Source: Nannocystis exedens (GTDB lineage: Bacteria; Myxococcota_A; Polyangia; Polyangiales; Polyangiaceae). Taken from it: DNA of 64,000 nucleotides. Below the pieces are notes generated by a model, which was given only the letters and a program-made list of their open reading frames with translations, ran no database searches and was not told where the DNA came from. The number at the start of each line of letters is the position of its first letter. Position 1 is the first letter of the stretch. Both the position numbers and the translations under genes were made by a program. The DNA is taken from positions 57,818-121,817 of the forward strand of contig CAMAVR010000004.1 in assembly GCA_945861885.1 (NCBI GenBank), written 5' to 3'. Positions 17,112 to 25,894 of this stretch are shown piece by piece.

Positions 17112-17840
17112 ATGAAATTTCAGGTCGCCGTCTTTCTTCTTTTGACAGCATTCGCCGGAGCAAGCGCCGCAGATGGCCTAGACGCCACCGCTCCGAAAAC
17201 GGTAGCTCCGAAAGTCGCCGACGCGAAAGCGGTCGACCCAAAAGTCGCTGAAGCCAAAGCCGCTGAAGCGGTTAAAAAAGTTCAGGCGTTTTACGATAAG
17301 ACAAAATCGTTTCGAAGCCCGTTCAAGCAGGAGTACGTGATAAAAGCGTACAACAAAAGCAAAACGTCGAGCGGCACGGTCGTCTTTCTAAAGCCGGGGA
17401 AAATGCGTTGGAATTACACCGACCCGAAAAACAACCTCCTCGTTTCCGATGGGCAGACGCTCCGCGTTTACGAAGCGGCCGAACATCAAATGTACGAAAC
17501 CGCAGTCTCCAAGTCGCAATATCCGGCGGCGCTCTCGTTTCTCACCGGAGACGGCAAGCTCGAAGATTCGTTCTCGTTCGAGTGGCGTGACGGAGCCGGC
17601 GAGATGAAATTTCCAGGCGGCTATGTCCTCGTGGGGACGCCAAAAGCTCCGAGCACCGCCGTGCAAAAGCTATTTCTGTATGTTGATGCAGCAACATCGC
17701 AAGTGCGGCGAGTTCTAATTTTGGACTCGCAGGGGAATCGGAATCGTTTTGATTTTACAAGCCCGCGCGTAAACGAACCGGTCGCCGCTTCTGAATTTAT
17801 CTTCACTCCGCCGCCAGGGACAACCGTCACTCACCCGTAA
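17112..17840 (+). CDS. lolA: Outer-membrane lipoprotein carrier LolA
   Basis: LolA shuttles lipoproteins through the periplasm from LolCDE to the outer membrane, fitting the many lipoproteins around it. The ATG at 17112 opens straight into a signal peptide (MKFQ, hydrophobic core, cleavage near GASA); an ATG at 17094 overlapping the ruvC stop would add six residues. A low-complexity Ala/Lys/Val segment with repeated PKVA/DAKA units (about 25-55) precedes the LolA domain, recognised by [20 protein letters not shown] and a C-terminal [11 protein letters not shown]. No separate LolB is visible. Confidence 0.9.
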   Translation: MKFQVAVFLLLTAFAGASAADGLDATAPKTVAPKVADAKAVDPKVAEAKAAEAVKKVQAFYDKTKSFRSPFKQEYVIKAYNKSKTSSGTVVFLKPGKMRWNYTDPKNNLLVSDGQTLRVYEAAEHQMYETAVSKSQYPAALSFLTGDGKLEDSFSFEWRDGAGEMKFPGGYVLVGTPKAPSTAVQKLFLYVDAATSQVRRVLILDSQGNRNRFDFTSPRVNEPVAASEFIFTPPPGTTVTHP

Positions 17841-17872
17841 CTTAGGCCTCGAATGGAGAGCGATAGGAGTTC

Positions 17873-18244
17873 ATGGACACAAACGTGATTTGGTTTGTTG
17901 CGTTGGGCCTCGTCGCTGGAGTCGCCAGCGGCCTCCTTGGGATTGGCGGCGCTATTTTGCTGATCCCAGCACTCGTATTTCTGTTTGGGTTTTCGCAAGC
18001 GCGCGCTCAGGGGACATCGATCGCAGCGCTGGTCCCGCCAGTCGGCATTTTGGCAGCGATTCAGTATTACCGCAACGATGCGATGGACGTGCGGGCGGCT
18101 CTGCTTATCGCGCTCGGGTTTGTGTTTGGCGGGCTCGGCGGCGCGACGCTCGTTCCGTACATCTCGCAAATATGGCTAAAGCGCCTCTTCGCGTTTCTCA
18201 TTCTTTATGTCGCCGCACGGATGCTCTGGAGCACACGCAAATGA
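17873..18244 (+). CDS. TSUP (TauE/SafE-like) membrane transporter, half-size
   Basis: The 123-residue product is almost entirely hydrophobic with about four transmembrane segments and the family signature [16 protein letters not shown] at its N-terminus. TSUP carriers move small anions such as sulfite or sulfonates. Full-length members have 7-8 helices in two repeats, so this is a half-size form that would need to dimerise, as seen for other short family members. An AGGAG ribosome site precedes the ATG. Its stop overlaps the rfbB start by four bases (ATGA). Confidence 0.85.
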   Translation: MDTNVIWFVALGLVAGVASGLLGIGGAILLIPALVFLFGFSQARAQGTSIAALVPPVGILAAIQYYRNDAMDVRAALLIALGFVFGGLGGATLVPYISQIWLKRLFAFLILYVAARMLWSTRK

Positions 18245-19290
18245 CAAAGACACTTCTTGTGACCGGCGGCGCCGGCTTTATCGGAGCAAACTTTGTGCTC
18301 AGCGCGCTCAAAGACCCGGGCGTGCGCATCGTCAATCTCGATAAACTCACATACGCCGGAAACCTCGAGAATCTAGCGTCGATCGCAAATAACCCGCGTC
18401 ATATTTTTGTTGAGGGGGATATTTGCAGTCGCCCGCTCGTCGCTGAGCTTCTAAACGCGCATAGTGTCGACGCGATTTTGAACTTCGCGGCGGAGTCGCA
18501 TGTCGACCGGTCGATCGATGGCCCTGACGCGTTTGTTCGCACCAACATCAACGGTACATTTGAGCTTCTCGAAGCGGCACGAGCTTATTGCCGCGCCCAT
18601 TCCGATCGCGCAGACAGGTTTCGGTTTTTGCACGTGTCGACGGATGAAGTGTACGGCTCGCTTGGCGAAGCAGGCGCGTTCGTTGAAACGTCGCGCTATG
18701 CGCCAAATTCACCATACGCCGCGTCGAAAGCATCGGCCGATATGCTCGTCCGCGCCTACCACGAAACATACAAGCTGCCGACGCTAACGACGAACTGCTC
18801 GAACAACTACGGCGCGTATCAATTCCCCGAAAAGCTCATTCCGCTCATGATTTTGAATGCGCTAGAAGAAAAGCCGCTCCCCGTTTACGGCGACGGGGGG
18901 AACGTGCGCGATTGGCTCTTCGTAACCGATCACTGTGACGCCATTCGCTGCGTTCTCGAGAAAGGGCGAGTCGGCGAGCAGTACAATATCGGAGGGCGGA
19001 GCGAGCGCACAAACGTGCAAATCGTTAAAATAATTTGCGCACTTCTCGACGAGATTCGACCGAGAAAACAAGGTAGATACAGCGATCTCATCACTTTCGT
19101 GAAAGATAGGCCGGGCCACGACCGTCGCTACGCCATCGACCCGTCGAAAATCGAACGCGATCTCGGGTGGAGCGCGAAGCATCGATTCGAAGACGCGATC
19201 CGCACGACGGTCGAGTGGTACTTAAAACACGGCGACTGGTGTAACAGCATCACAACCGGCAAATACCGGCGCGAACGCCTCGGCGTTTAG
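18241..19290 (+). CDS. rfbB: dTDP-glucose 4,6-dehydratase
   Basis: This NAD-dependent enzyme makes dTDP-4-keto-6-deoxyglucose, the branch point for rhamnose and other deoxysugars of surface glycans. The 349-residue product has the Rossmann TGGAGFIG motif (8-15), the TDE triad region (134-136, in STDEVYG), and Tyr159/Lys163 in YAASK, plus the substrate motif ESHVDRSI. The ATG overlaps the TSUP stop, so it ends the yebC operon. No rfbA, C or D is in the window, so the rest of the pathway must be elsewhere. Confidence 0.95.
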   Translation: MTKTLLVTGGAGFIGANFVLSALKDPGVRIVNLDKLTYAGNLENLASIANNPRHIFVEGDICSRPLVAELLNAHSVDAILNFAAESHVDRSIDGPDAFVRTNINGTFELLEAARAYCRAHSDRADRFRFLHVSTDEVYGSLGEAGAFVETSRYAPNSPYAASKASADMLVRAYHETYKLPTLTTNCSNNYGAYQFPEKLIPLMILNALEEKPLPVYGDGGNVRDWLFVTDHCDAIRCVLEKGRVGEQYNIGGRSERTNVQIVKIICALLDEIRPRKQGRYSDLITFVKDRPGHDRRYAIDPSKIERDLGWSAKHRFEDAIRTTVEWYLKHGDWCNSITTGKYRRERLGV

Positions 19291-19394
19291 AGCTTTTTCC
19301 CCACCAAAGTTGCGCGCTTCGCATTCGCGTGGAAGAGCGCGCGCGGTTGGCACTTGAGCTGCGCTCGGTGCCGACGGGAAAGGGAATTGCTGCT

Positions 19395-20258
19395 GTGAAG
19401 ATCGATCAAGTACGAACGCTACGCGGGGTTTCAGGCGCCATCGTGATGGCCACAATTGTGCTCTCAGCATGCGGCTGCGCCGGCATGGTCGACTCCACGG
19501 CCAACGAAACTGAGGCGGTCGACTCGGTCGCTTCCGCGGTGGTCACCGTGGGACCTGCGACTCTGATCGCGCCGGAGGACAATGCGGTCCTCTGGGTGGG
19601 TGATCTGCTCAACCTGGAGGGGACGTGCAACGGGCGTATAAGCTACGCAGGCGCGCCGCCGATTCCCGTGTGGAGCGTCACGAACGAACCGTCTGAACGA
19701 TTGGTAACGGCGTTATATGGCGCCAGGATCCCGCATTCCGATATGGAGGTCGTCACCAACAACCATATTCGGGTGCCTCTTCCTCCTGTTGGCCGCTACG
19801 TGATAGCGCAAGCGTGCCCGACGAGCGGAACCGAATTTCCTAAAGTTCACGTTACTGTGAATGACGCTAAGGCGACAATCTGGTCGGTGAGCCAGGCGAC
19901 CCAAGCGAGGCAAGATGGTTCAGCCTTTGTTGAAAGTGAGCCGATGGTCTTTTCAGGCTCGTGCACCGAGCTCCCGACGGTGAATGAAGAGCAGTCTCGA
20001 TATCAGCCGCGCTGGTCGGTTCATAAAACCGGTAAATCGAACTGGACGCAATTCAGCAAACTGCTCACCGAGAGAAATTACACGCTACCGGCAGGACACT
20101 ACGAAGCAAAACTCGAGTGCATCGATACTCAAACAGATAGCCGCATAGCAGCGACGGCAATCCGAGCATTTGAGGTGGGTGCGTCCGCGCCGGACGCAGC
20201 CGCGAAGAAGCAAGGGCGCAAGAAGCCGTCAAAAAAAGCCAACTGCACGGTGATGTAG
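19395..20258 (+). CDS. Hypothetical lipoprotein
   Basis: The GTG at 19395 has an AAAGGGAA tract upstream and gives a leader ending in LSACGC, so a lipoprotein of 287 residues is predicted; an ATG at 19329 would add 22 polar residues. The mature part looks like two beta-sandwich-like segments (about 55-145 and 150-255), each with cysteines (EGTCNG, AQACPT, SGSCTE, LECIDT) that may pair. The tail is Lys-rich. No family is recognised. Proteins of this layout often bind surfaces or other proteins, but no function is claimed. Confidence 0.7.
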   Translation: MKIDQVRTLRGVSGAIVMATIVLSACGCAGMVDSTANETEAVDSVASAVVTVGPATLIAPEDNAVLWVGDLLNLEGTCNGRISYAGAPPIPVWSVTNEPSERLVTALYGARIPHSDMEVVTNNHIRVPLPPVGRYVIAQACPTSGTEFPKVHVTVNDAKATIWSVSQATQARQDGSAFVESEPMVFSGSCTELPTVNEEQSRYQPRWSVHKTGKSNWTQFSKLLTERNYTLPAGHYEAKLECIDTQTDSRIAATAIRAFEVGASAPDAAAKKQGRKKPSKKANCTVM

Positions 20259-20259
20259 C

Positions 20260-20396
20260 GACGCAAGCGGGCCCCAAGCGAACTTTTGAGCACGACTGCG
20301 ATTGGATGGAATCACGGCATCGCAATTCCGCTCCAGAAGCGCCGCTCGCAAATCGTCGGAGTCGTAAGCCTTGTCGGCCAACAGGCATCGCGTCTG
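20260..20396 (-). pseudogene. IS5-type transposase fragment
   Basis: On the minus strand a 45-codon stretch without start reads LLADKAYDSDDLRAALLERN and then DAVIPSNRSRAQKF. This is the conserved DKGYDS ... VIPSRxNR region near the catalytic Glu of IS5/IS4-family DDE transposases. Only this internal piece remains, with no ends or other domains visible, so it is a degraded insertion scar between a lipoprotein and a serine hydrolase. The rest of 20259-20479 shows nothing recognisable. Confidence 0.65.
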
Positions 20397-20479
20397 TGAT
20401 CCTCATGTGATTTACGTTGGGTCAAGACTTGGTCTTGCGATCCGACTTTTTATTAGCCACAACCAGGGGCGCCGATCCT

Positions 20480-21670
20480 CTACGAACAGGACTGCACGAC
20501 AGCGGCGCCTAAGCGGAGCATTCGCATGTCGCCGAACGGCGTCCCCGCAACGCGATTGAGCGTCATCGCGACCGACAAATTTCGCTCTGGGTCGGCCCAA
20601 GCGCCCGACCCGCCGAACCCGAAATGACCGAATGCGTACGGAAGCACGCCGCGCGTCGTCCCCACGAGATGATAGCCGAGCCGCCACCTCATCGGAAAAC
20701 CGACGACGACATCGACGCTCCGACGCTGCACCCGAATCGCTTCGCGCAGCGTCTTCTCTGAAATAAAACGCTCCCCGTCAAGCACGCCGCCCGACGCCAA
20801 CATCGCATACATGCGGGCCAGCGAACGGGCCGTAAATACGCCGTTTGCCGCAGGAATTGGCCCTTCGTGGACACGCGGCGAAAAAAAGAAATCGAGGGCG
20901 CCGCGCGGCATGAGCGCATCGATCGCAAACGCCGGATCGTACTTTGCGCCGAACGCCTTTCCGACTTTGACCGCCGCACGCGTTGCGCGCCGAGAAAAAG
21001 TGGTCGCCGGTCGCCTCTGTGGCGGACGAATTAACATCGCCAAACGATGATACTCCGACGTTGGAGCGCCGATGTACGCGCCGTCGAGGCCGAGCGGCTC
21101 GACCAATCTTGTTCGGACCACATCGGCGATTGCCGAGCCGGTCACTCGACGAATCAGCTCGCCGATAAGCCATCCGTAGGTGATCGCGTGGTACCCGCAC
21201 CGCGACCCCGGCTCGTATGCGGGGCGGCTTGACGCGAGCAGTTCGGTCATTCTCGACCAATCGAGCATCTCGTCGGCCTTTTCGATGCGCGATCGAATCG
21301 AAAAAAGGCCCGCTTCGTGGCAAAGGAGCTGACGCACCGTCACGCGCTCTTTTCCGTGCTGCGCGAACTCGGGCCAGTATGTGGCGACAGGCTCATCGTA
21401 GCGAAGCACCCCTTCATCGACGAGCAGATGCACCAGCGTCGACATCACCCCTTTCGTCGTTGAAAACGACATCGCCATCGTGCTCGCATCCCACCGCGAC
21501 TCGGGCGACGACACGCCCCCCCACACATCGACGACCACTTCACCGCGATGATAGACGCAGACCGATGCCCCGCCCCCCCCTTCGCGGAGCTGCTTTGCAA
21601 GCGCCGACCGAACGGCCGAAAAACGCGGATGTACGTAACCTTCAATATCGACCAAACGCTCGCTTTTCAT
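20480..21670 (-). CDS. Beta-lactamase-fold serine hydrolase (class C/EstB-like)
   Basis: The 396-residue product starts at ATG 21670, two bases after the stop of the Nif3-like gene; upstream in-frame codons overlap that gene. It has the serine box FSTTKG (SxxK), a GYHAIT segment at the usual YxN position, and a C-terminal HFGFGG motif (HxG) of the class C/serine hydrolase fold. There is no signal peptide, so it is likely a cytoplasmic esterase or peptidase, not a resistance enzyme. The pair with nif3 forms a two-gene operon. Confidence 0.88.
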   Translation of the reverse strand: MKSERLVDIEGYVHPRFSAVRSALAKQLREGGGGASVCVYHRGEVVVDVWGGVSSPESRWDASTMAMSFSTTKGVMSTLVHLLVDEGVLRYDEPVATYWPEFAQHGKERVTVRQLLCHEAGLFSIRSRIEKADEMLDWSRMTELLASSRPAYEPGSRCGYHAITYGWLIGELIRRVTGSAIADVVRTRLVEPLGLDGAYIGAPTSEYHRLAMLIRPPQRRPATTFSRRATRAAVKVGKAFGAKYDPAFAIDALMPRGALDFFFSPRVHEGPIPAANGVFTARSLARMYAMLASGGVLDGERFISEKTLREAIRVQRRSVDVVVGFPMRWRLGYHLVGTTRGVLPYAFGHFGFGGSGAWADPERNLSVAMTLNRVAGTPFGDMRMLRLGAAVVQSCS

Positions 21671-21672
21671 CG

Positions 21673-22446
21673 CTATACAATCGCGAACGGATCGCGATCC
21701 CGTGAGCTCACACTGGTTGAAATCGCCGGCCATCGTTCGACAATCTGCGCGGCAAGCGCATGCAGCGCCCCCCGTTCAGAATTCGAGTGAAGAACCGCCA
21801 CCACAGTCATCCCCGAAGCGGCCGCTTTTAGCGCGGCGTGATGCCCAAGCTCGCCTGTCACGTAAACATCGGCCCGCCCATCGATCGCCGCGTCGACCAA
21901 ATCGCCGCACGAGCCTGCACCGACCGCCACGCGCTTCACTTCGCCGCCACGCGGACCTGCCACGAGCACATGGTCGACATGCAGCTGTTTTTTTACCCGT
22001 GCGATGAGTTTGTCGCGCGTCGTCGGCGCGACCGACCCGATTCGACCGAGCCCGATGGTCACATTGTGCGCTTCGGCCGGGCGCAATGCAGATCGCTCGA
22101 CCATCCCCACGGCGTCGGCTAGCAGATCGTTTGTCCCCCCGGGGGCGACATCAAGCGCCGTGTGCGGCGAGTAGAGTGCAATCCCGGCGCGCACCGCGCG
22201 GTAGACTGGCTCACCTGACAAAAGCGTACGAAAGGGCTTAAAAATAGGGGGATGGTACGCAATCACAAAATCGTATCGCCCCGTTTCTGCTTCGTCGGCT
22301 ACTTCTCTTGTGAAGTCGACTGTGAGAAGCACTTTCGTCACGGGGCTATCGCCGCCGCCTACGAGCAGCCCCACGTTGTCCCATCCTTCGGCGAATTGCG
22401 GCGGAGCAATCGTCTCTAGGTACGCGACGAATTCACGAACGAGCAT
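21673..22446 (-). CDS. Nif3-like (YbgI/DUF34) metal-binding protein
   Basis: The 257-residue product begins MLVREFVAYLETIAPP and has family hallmarks: GWDNVGLLVG near the start, IAYHPPIF (metal-binding His), SPHTALD in the middle and a C-terminal TGELGHHAAL with a final HSNSERG. Family members are hexameric rings with a di-metal site, sometimes annotated GTP cyclohydrolase 1 type 2; the true substrate is debated. The ATG at 22446 is chosen because the homology starts there. It is divergent from the membrane nuclease-like gene. Confidence 0.92.
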   Translation of the reverse strand: MLVREFVAYLETIAPPQFAEGWDNVGLLVGGGDSPVTKVLLTVDFTREVADEAETGRYDFVIAYHPPIFKPFRTLLSGEPVYRAVRAGIALYSPHTALDVAPGGTNDLLADAVGMVERSALRPAEAHNVTIGLGRIGSVAPTTRDKLIARVKKQLHVDHVLVAGPRGGEVKRVAVGAGSCGDLVDAAIDGRADVYVTGELGHHAALKAAASGMTVVAVLHSNSERGALHALAAQIVERWPAISTSVSSRDRDPFAIV

Positions 22447-22516
22447 GGCATTAAGGTAGCGTCGGAATGTGCACGGCGGAAGCGCATTCATAACTTCGTT
22501 CGACTCTCGCAAGACG

Positions 22517-23044
22517 ATGGCAATTGCCGTTGTCGTCGGATCGCTCTTGGTGATCGCGCTCTGGTCGATTTTTCGACGGTGGCTGCACCGCATCACGCTC
22601 CGAAGGCGCTTTGCCCGAGCGGCAACCGGCGAACTACGCGCCGAATCGCTTTTGGTTGAGCGCGGCTACCGCGTAATCGCGAGGCAAGCGGCGCGGCAAT
22701 GGCACATTGCAATCAACGGGACGTCAGCGCGAGTCGACCTGCGCGTCGACTACCTTGTCGAAAAACGCGGGCGGCGCTTCGTCGTCGAAGTAAAAACAGG
22801 CCGCTTTGCCCCGCGACTCGACAATGCGATCACGCGTCGCCAGCTGCTTGAATACCATATTGCGTATGGCAGCGATGGCGCGCTTCTCGTCAATCCCGAG
22901 CAGCGCCGCATTCATGAAATTGAATTTAATGTTAATCGAAGCGCGGCTTCGCCACGAGTTCGCGCAATTGTTCTGATTGCGATTGGCGTCGCCATTGGCC
23001 TCGCTCTCGGGCACTACGGATTTTTTTTGCCGCTGCGGCGCTAA
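22517..23044 (+). CDS. Membrane-tethered PD-(D/E)XK nuclease-like (YraN-related) protein
   Basis: The 175-residue product has a transmembrane segment at about 2-19, a basic stretch (20-33), a central domain and a second transmembrane segment at about 149-165. The central part shows the GE-x-x-A-E motif (38-43), VDLRVDY (73-79) and VVEVKTG (89-95), the D ... ExK layout of a PD-(D/E)XK fold related to YraN/UPF0102. Orientation and substrate are unknown. A GTG at 22469 would add 16 residues; 22517 is preferred because it opens near the membrane helix. Nuclease activity is inferred from motifs only. Confidence 0.75.
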   Translation: MAIAVVVGSLLVIALWSIFRRWLHRITLRRRFARAATGELRAESLLVERGYRVIARQAARQWHIAINGTSARVDLRVDYLVEKRGRRFVVEVKTGRFAPRLDNAITRRQLLEYHIAYGSDGALLVNPEQRRIHEIEFNVNRSAASPRVRAIVLIAIGVAIGLALGHYGFFLPLRR

Positions 23045-23054
23045 GGCTCAAGAA

Positions 23055-23909
23055 CTACGTCGCGCTTGGCAAATCTTCGATCGCGCCGAACGACTTAGAC
23101 GGGTTTTCGAACATTTCGACAATCGTCCTCGCGAGCATGCTTGCGTGATATCCGTCGATAAAACGATGATCGAACGTCGCGTTTAGGCGCATCACGCGTC
23201 CGACGACAATTTTGCCGTCTTCGACCACCGGGGCTTCACGAATCGCGCCAGGCGCTACGAGGATCGGCACCCGCGAATACGGGACGAGTGGAACAAACCC
23301 GATATCGAGCCCAAGCGATCCGATATTTGTAATCGTGAGCCCGCCAAACGGGTCGCGCGGAAGGCCAAACCGCTGAAGATTGATATTCAGCGCATACATC
23401 ACCACCGACAGCGCCTTCAGAAAAACGTTCAGCAGCAGGTAGGGGATCCACTGCGCCGTTTTTTTCCCCCGCTCGAGGTCGAGATCGCGCCGTTCGCGAA
23501 CGCGCGCGACCTGTTCTTCGATGATCGTTGAAAGCTCAAAAAGTGAGCGCTTGTCTGCGTCGTTCACTTTGCAAGTTGTAAGATCGACTTTACCAAGTTC
23601 GTCGTCGGGCTGAACCACAAGAATTGACAAATCGACCGTATTTCGCAGATAAATCCGATTAAAACGCAGAATTGCATTCGCCTCGGGGCATCGCCTTAAC
23701 GCCTCTGCGCACGCTTTTGCGACGAGGTGCGTCACAGTGACGCGGCGCCCCGTCTTCGCGCGAAACGCTTCCATATAGGCAATCGATTTATCCATCCGCA
23801 CTTCGAGTGAGCCATAGACAGACGGATCGTAGGCGGTTTGCCACGTCCCGATAGCCAACCGGCGGAATGAAGAGAGCTCTTTTAACGGGCGAAGATCGAC
23901 GTTCGGCAT
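23055..23909 (-). CDS. Stand-alone 2-oxoacid dehydrogenase E2-type acyltransferase
   Basis: The 284-residue product matches the catalytic chloramphenicol-acetyltransferase-like core of dihydrolipoamide acyltransferases, with the active-site motif FDHRFIDGYHA (His248, Asp252) and LTITNIGSLG earlier. It lacks the lipoyl and E1/E3-binding domains that precede this core in true E2 proteins, and no E1/E3 genes are adjacent. It likely acylates another acceptor with CoA donors; the substrate cannot be named. A hydrophobic stretch near 155-178 could contact the membrane. It converges with the nuclease-like gene. Confidence 0.88.
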   Translation of the reverse strand: MPNVDLRPLKELSSFRRLAIGTWQTAYDPSVYGSLEVRMDKSIAYMEAFRAKTGRRVTVTHLVAKACAEALRRCPEANAILRFNRIYLRNTVDLSILVVQPDDELGKVDLTTCKVNDADKRSLFELSTIIEEQVARVRERRDLDLERGKKTAQWIPYLLLNVFLKALSVVMYALNINLQRFGLPRDPFGGLTITNIGSLGLDIGFVPLVPYSRVPILVAPGAIREAPVVEDGKIVVGRVMRLNATFDHRFIDGYHASMLARTIVEMFENPSKSFGAIEDLPSAT

Positions 23910-24014
23910 CGTCTCCTACTTATTGCCCACGCAAAGTGAGGCGGCCACCAAATCAACTGGGAGTTTGGCCGATTGATCGCAATCTGCGCAAGTTTTGAGT
24001 GTACGTTCAACTCT

Positions 24015-24950
24015 ATGGGTGATTCGGGGGACGACAAGAAAGCAGGTCGCCCAGATTTGCATACAATCAAGATTGCACTTGATGCCCTCCTCCCCGAAAA
24101 CCGTGCGGAGGAGGGTGCGCGCACCGCCGCCATGACGGCCATCGCAGGGGCTGCCTCCGGAAAAGTCTTTTTTCTCGACCGTCCTGACAGCGTCATCGGC
24201 CGCGCCGACGATGCCCAAATCAAATTGCTTGACGAGGGGATCTCGCGGACACACGCGCGAATTCAGCGCACGGGTGATGAATATACCGTCATCGACCTTC
24301 AGTCGACGAACGGCACGTTCGTAAACGGCGCACGAATTTCAGCCCCCACGGTGCTCCACGAGGGCGACTGCATCAACCTCGGCGCACGGGCCGTCTTGCA
24401 ATTTGAGCTGAGAAGCAAGCTCGAAGAGTCGTTTCAGCAGCGCCTTTACGAGCTCGCAACGCGCGACGGGCTCACTGGCGCTCTCAACCGACGCTCATTT
24501 GACGAGCGATTTATCGCCGAGTGGGCCTGGTCCTCGCGGCACAGCCAACCGTGCATTTTTTGCATGTTTGATATCGATTTGTTCAAAAACGTCAACGACG
24601 AGCATGGGCATCAAGCAGGCGATTACGTACTAAGCGAAGTATCTCTAGTGACGCAGGAGCTCTTGCGAAAAGAAGATATCTTCGCGCGATACGGCGGGGA
24701 GGAATTTGTCGTGCTAACCCGCGCAACATCGGCCGCCGATGGCGAATCGTTGGCCGAGCGGATACGCAGCGGGATCGAGCAACATGTGTTTATCTACAAC
24801 GGTGTACAAATTAAGGTCACGGCGTCGTTCGGCGTCGCCATTTCGATCGACCCGGTTATCGCCTCCCCTTCTCAACTTGTCGCTCATGCCGATGCTGCCC
24901 TCTATCGTGCCAAACGCGAAGGGCGCAATCGGGTTGTGATCGCGACGTAG
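24015..24950 (+). CDS. FHA-GGDEF diguanylate cyclase
   Basis: Predicted cytoplasmic enzyme making cyclic di-GMP. An FHA phosphothreonine-binding domain (about 58-125: IGR, SRTHARI, STNGT at 97-101) is followed by a GGDEF domain (about 145-311) with an intact GGEEF active site (227-231). An RKED sequence (218-221) sits at the spacing of the RxxD inhibitory site, so product feedback is likely. The FHA domain suggests control by a Ser/Thr kinase. The ATG at 24015 is the most plausible start; the ribosome site is weak. It leads a same-strand run with 24956, 25845 and 26827. Confidence 0.92.
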   Translation: MGDSGDDKKAGRPDLHTIKIALDALLPENRAEEGARTAAMTAIAGAASGKVFFLDRPDSVIGRADDAQIKLLDEGISRTHARIQRTGDEYTVIDLQSTNGTFVNGARISAPTVLHEGDCINLGARAVLQFELRSKLEESFQQRLYELATRDGLTGALNRRSFDERFIAEWAWSSRHSQPCIFCMFDIDLFKNVNDEHGHQAGDYVLSEVSLVTQELLRKEDIFARYGGEEFVVLTRATSAADGESLAERIRSGIEQHVFIYNGVQIKVTASFGVAISIDPVIASPSQLVAHADAALYRAKREGRNRVVIAT

Positions 24951-24955
24951 TCCCA

Positions 24956-25894
24956 ATGACCGACCTTCGAATTGTCACTTACAACGTTCGCTATTTTGGG
25001 CACTCGACGCGAGGCATCGCGAGTACCAAACGGGCGATGCACCGCATTGCCGAAGCGCTTGGCGCGCTCGATCCGCTCCCCCAAATTATCTGCCTTCAAG
25101 AGGTCGAAGCGCAGTCGCTCCGGTCGACGCTCGCGCATCCGCTCGCGCACAACAAACAAACGCAGCTCTCTCGTTTTACCGACGTGTTCAGCGAAGTGCT
25201 CCAGTCGCGCCATCAGCACGCGGCTTACGAGACCTATTATTTTCCGGCGCATTCGTACCGAATCTCATCGAAAACCAATTTTTACACGACCGGCCTGGCG
25301 ATTTTGGCCGACGCGAACCTGCGCATCGATCACCACAACGCGACCGCGCCGATCGACATCACGTGTCGCCATCTTCATCCGATCAAAAGCCTCAAGCAGA
25401 CGCGTATTTGCGCGCACCTTCGCTTTCGAACAGAGCGCGATGAGACGATCGATATTTTTAACACGCATTTGAGCCTCCCCTCGAGTTTGACGCGCGCATT
25501 TTGGACGCGATCGCTTCGGCTCGGAAACGGGCAGAATCAGCTTCAAGAGGCTCGCAACTTGATCAGCTTTGTCAACGCGGAGCGCAAATCGGATCGCTTT
25601 GTCGTCGTCGGAGACTTCAATTCGCGCCCCGGTTCGAGCGTCTACGCGCATTTGATCGACCAAGGGCGCTTTGTCGACGGATTTTCTTCATTTCACCATT
25701 TTGACGATGAGAGCAGCGACCGTTGGCCGACGGCAGGCTTTATGCACTTGCGCATGCGCCTCGATCACATATTTTCCGGCCAAGACATTGAATGGATTGA
25801 CTTCAAAGATACGCGGCCGTTCGACGACCGCACTTCGCCTTTTTTTGGGCTCTCCGACCATTCGCCCATCATCGGCACGTTCCGAATGGCGTAG
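24956..25894 (+). CDS. Endonuclease/exonuclease/phosphatase (EEP) family protein
   Basis: The 312-residue product has the EEP metal-dependent fold: TYNVRYFG (N-terminal Asn), ICLQEVE (metal Glu), GDFNSRPGS (Asp/Asn pair) and a C-terminal SDHSPI (Asp/His). It could hydrolyse nucleic acid or phosphoinositide-like phosphodiesters; the family does not tell which. There is no signal peptide, so a cytoplasmic location is likely. It starts five bases after the FHA-GGDEF stop, so the two are co-transcribed. Confidence 0.9.
   Translation: MTDLRIVTYNVRYFGHSTRGIASTKRAMHRIAEALGALDPLPQIICLQEVEAQSLRSTLAHPLAHNKQTQLSRFTDVFSEVLQSRHQHAAYETYYFPAHSYRISSKTNFYTTGLAILADANLRIDHHNATAPIDITCRHLHPIKSLKQTRICAHLRFRTERDETIDIFNTHLSLPSSLTRAFWTRSLRLGNGQNQLQEARNLISFVNAERKSDRFVVVGDFNSRPGSSVYAHLIDQGRFVDGFSSFHHFDDESSDRWPTAGFMHLRMRLDHIFSGQDIEWIDFKDTRPFDDRTSPFFGLSDHSPIIGTFRMA

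Noticed and set aside
20480-21670. Class C beta-lactamase resistance gene
   Set aside because: It lacks a signal peptide and the YxN motif is altered; a cytoplasmic serine hydrolase is more likely.
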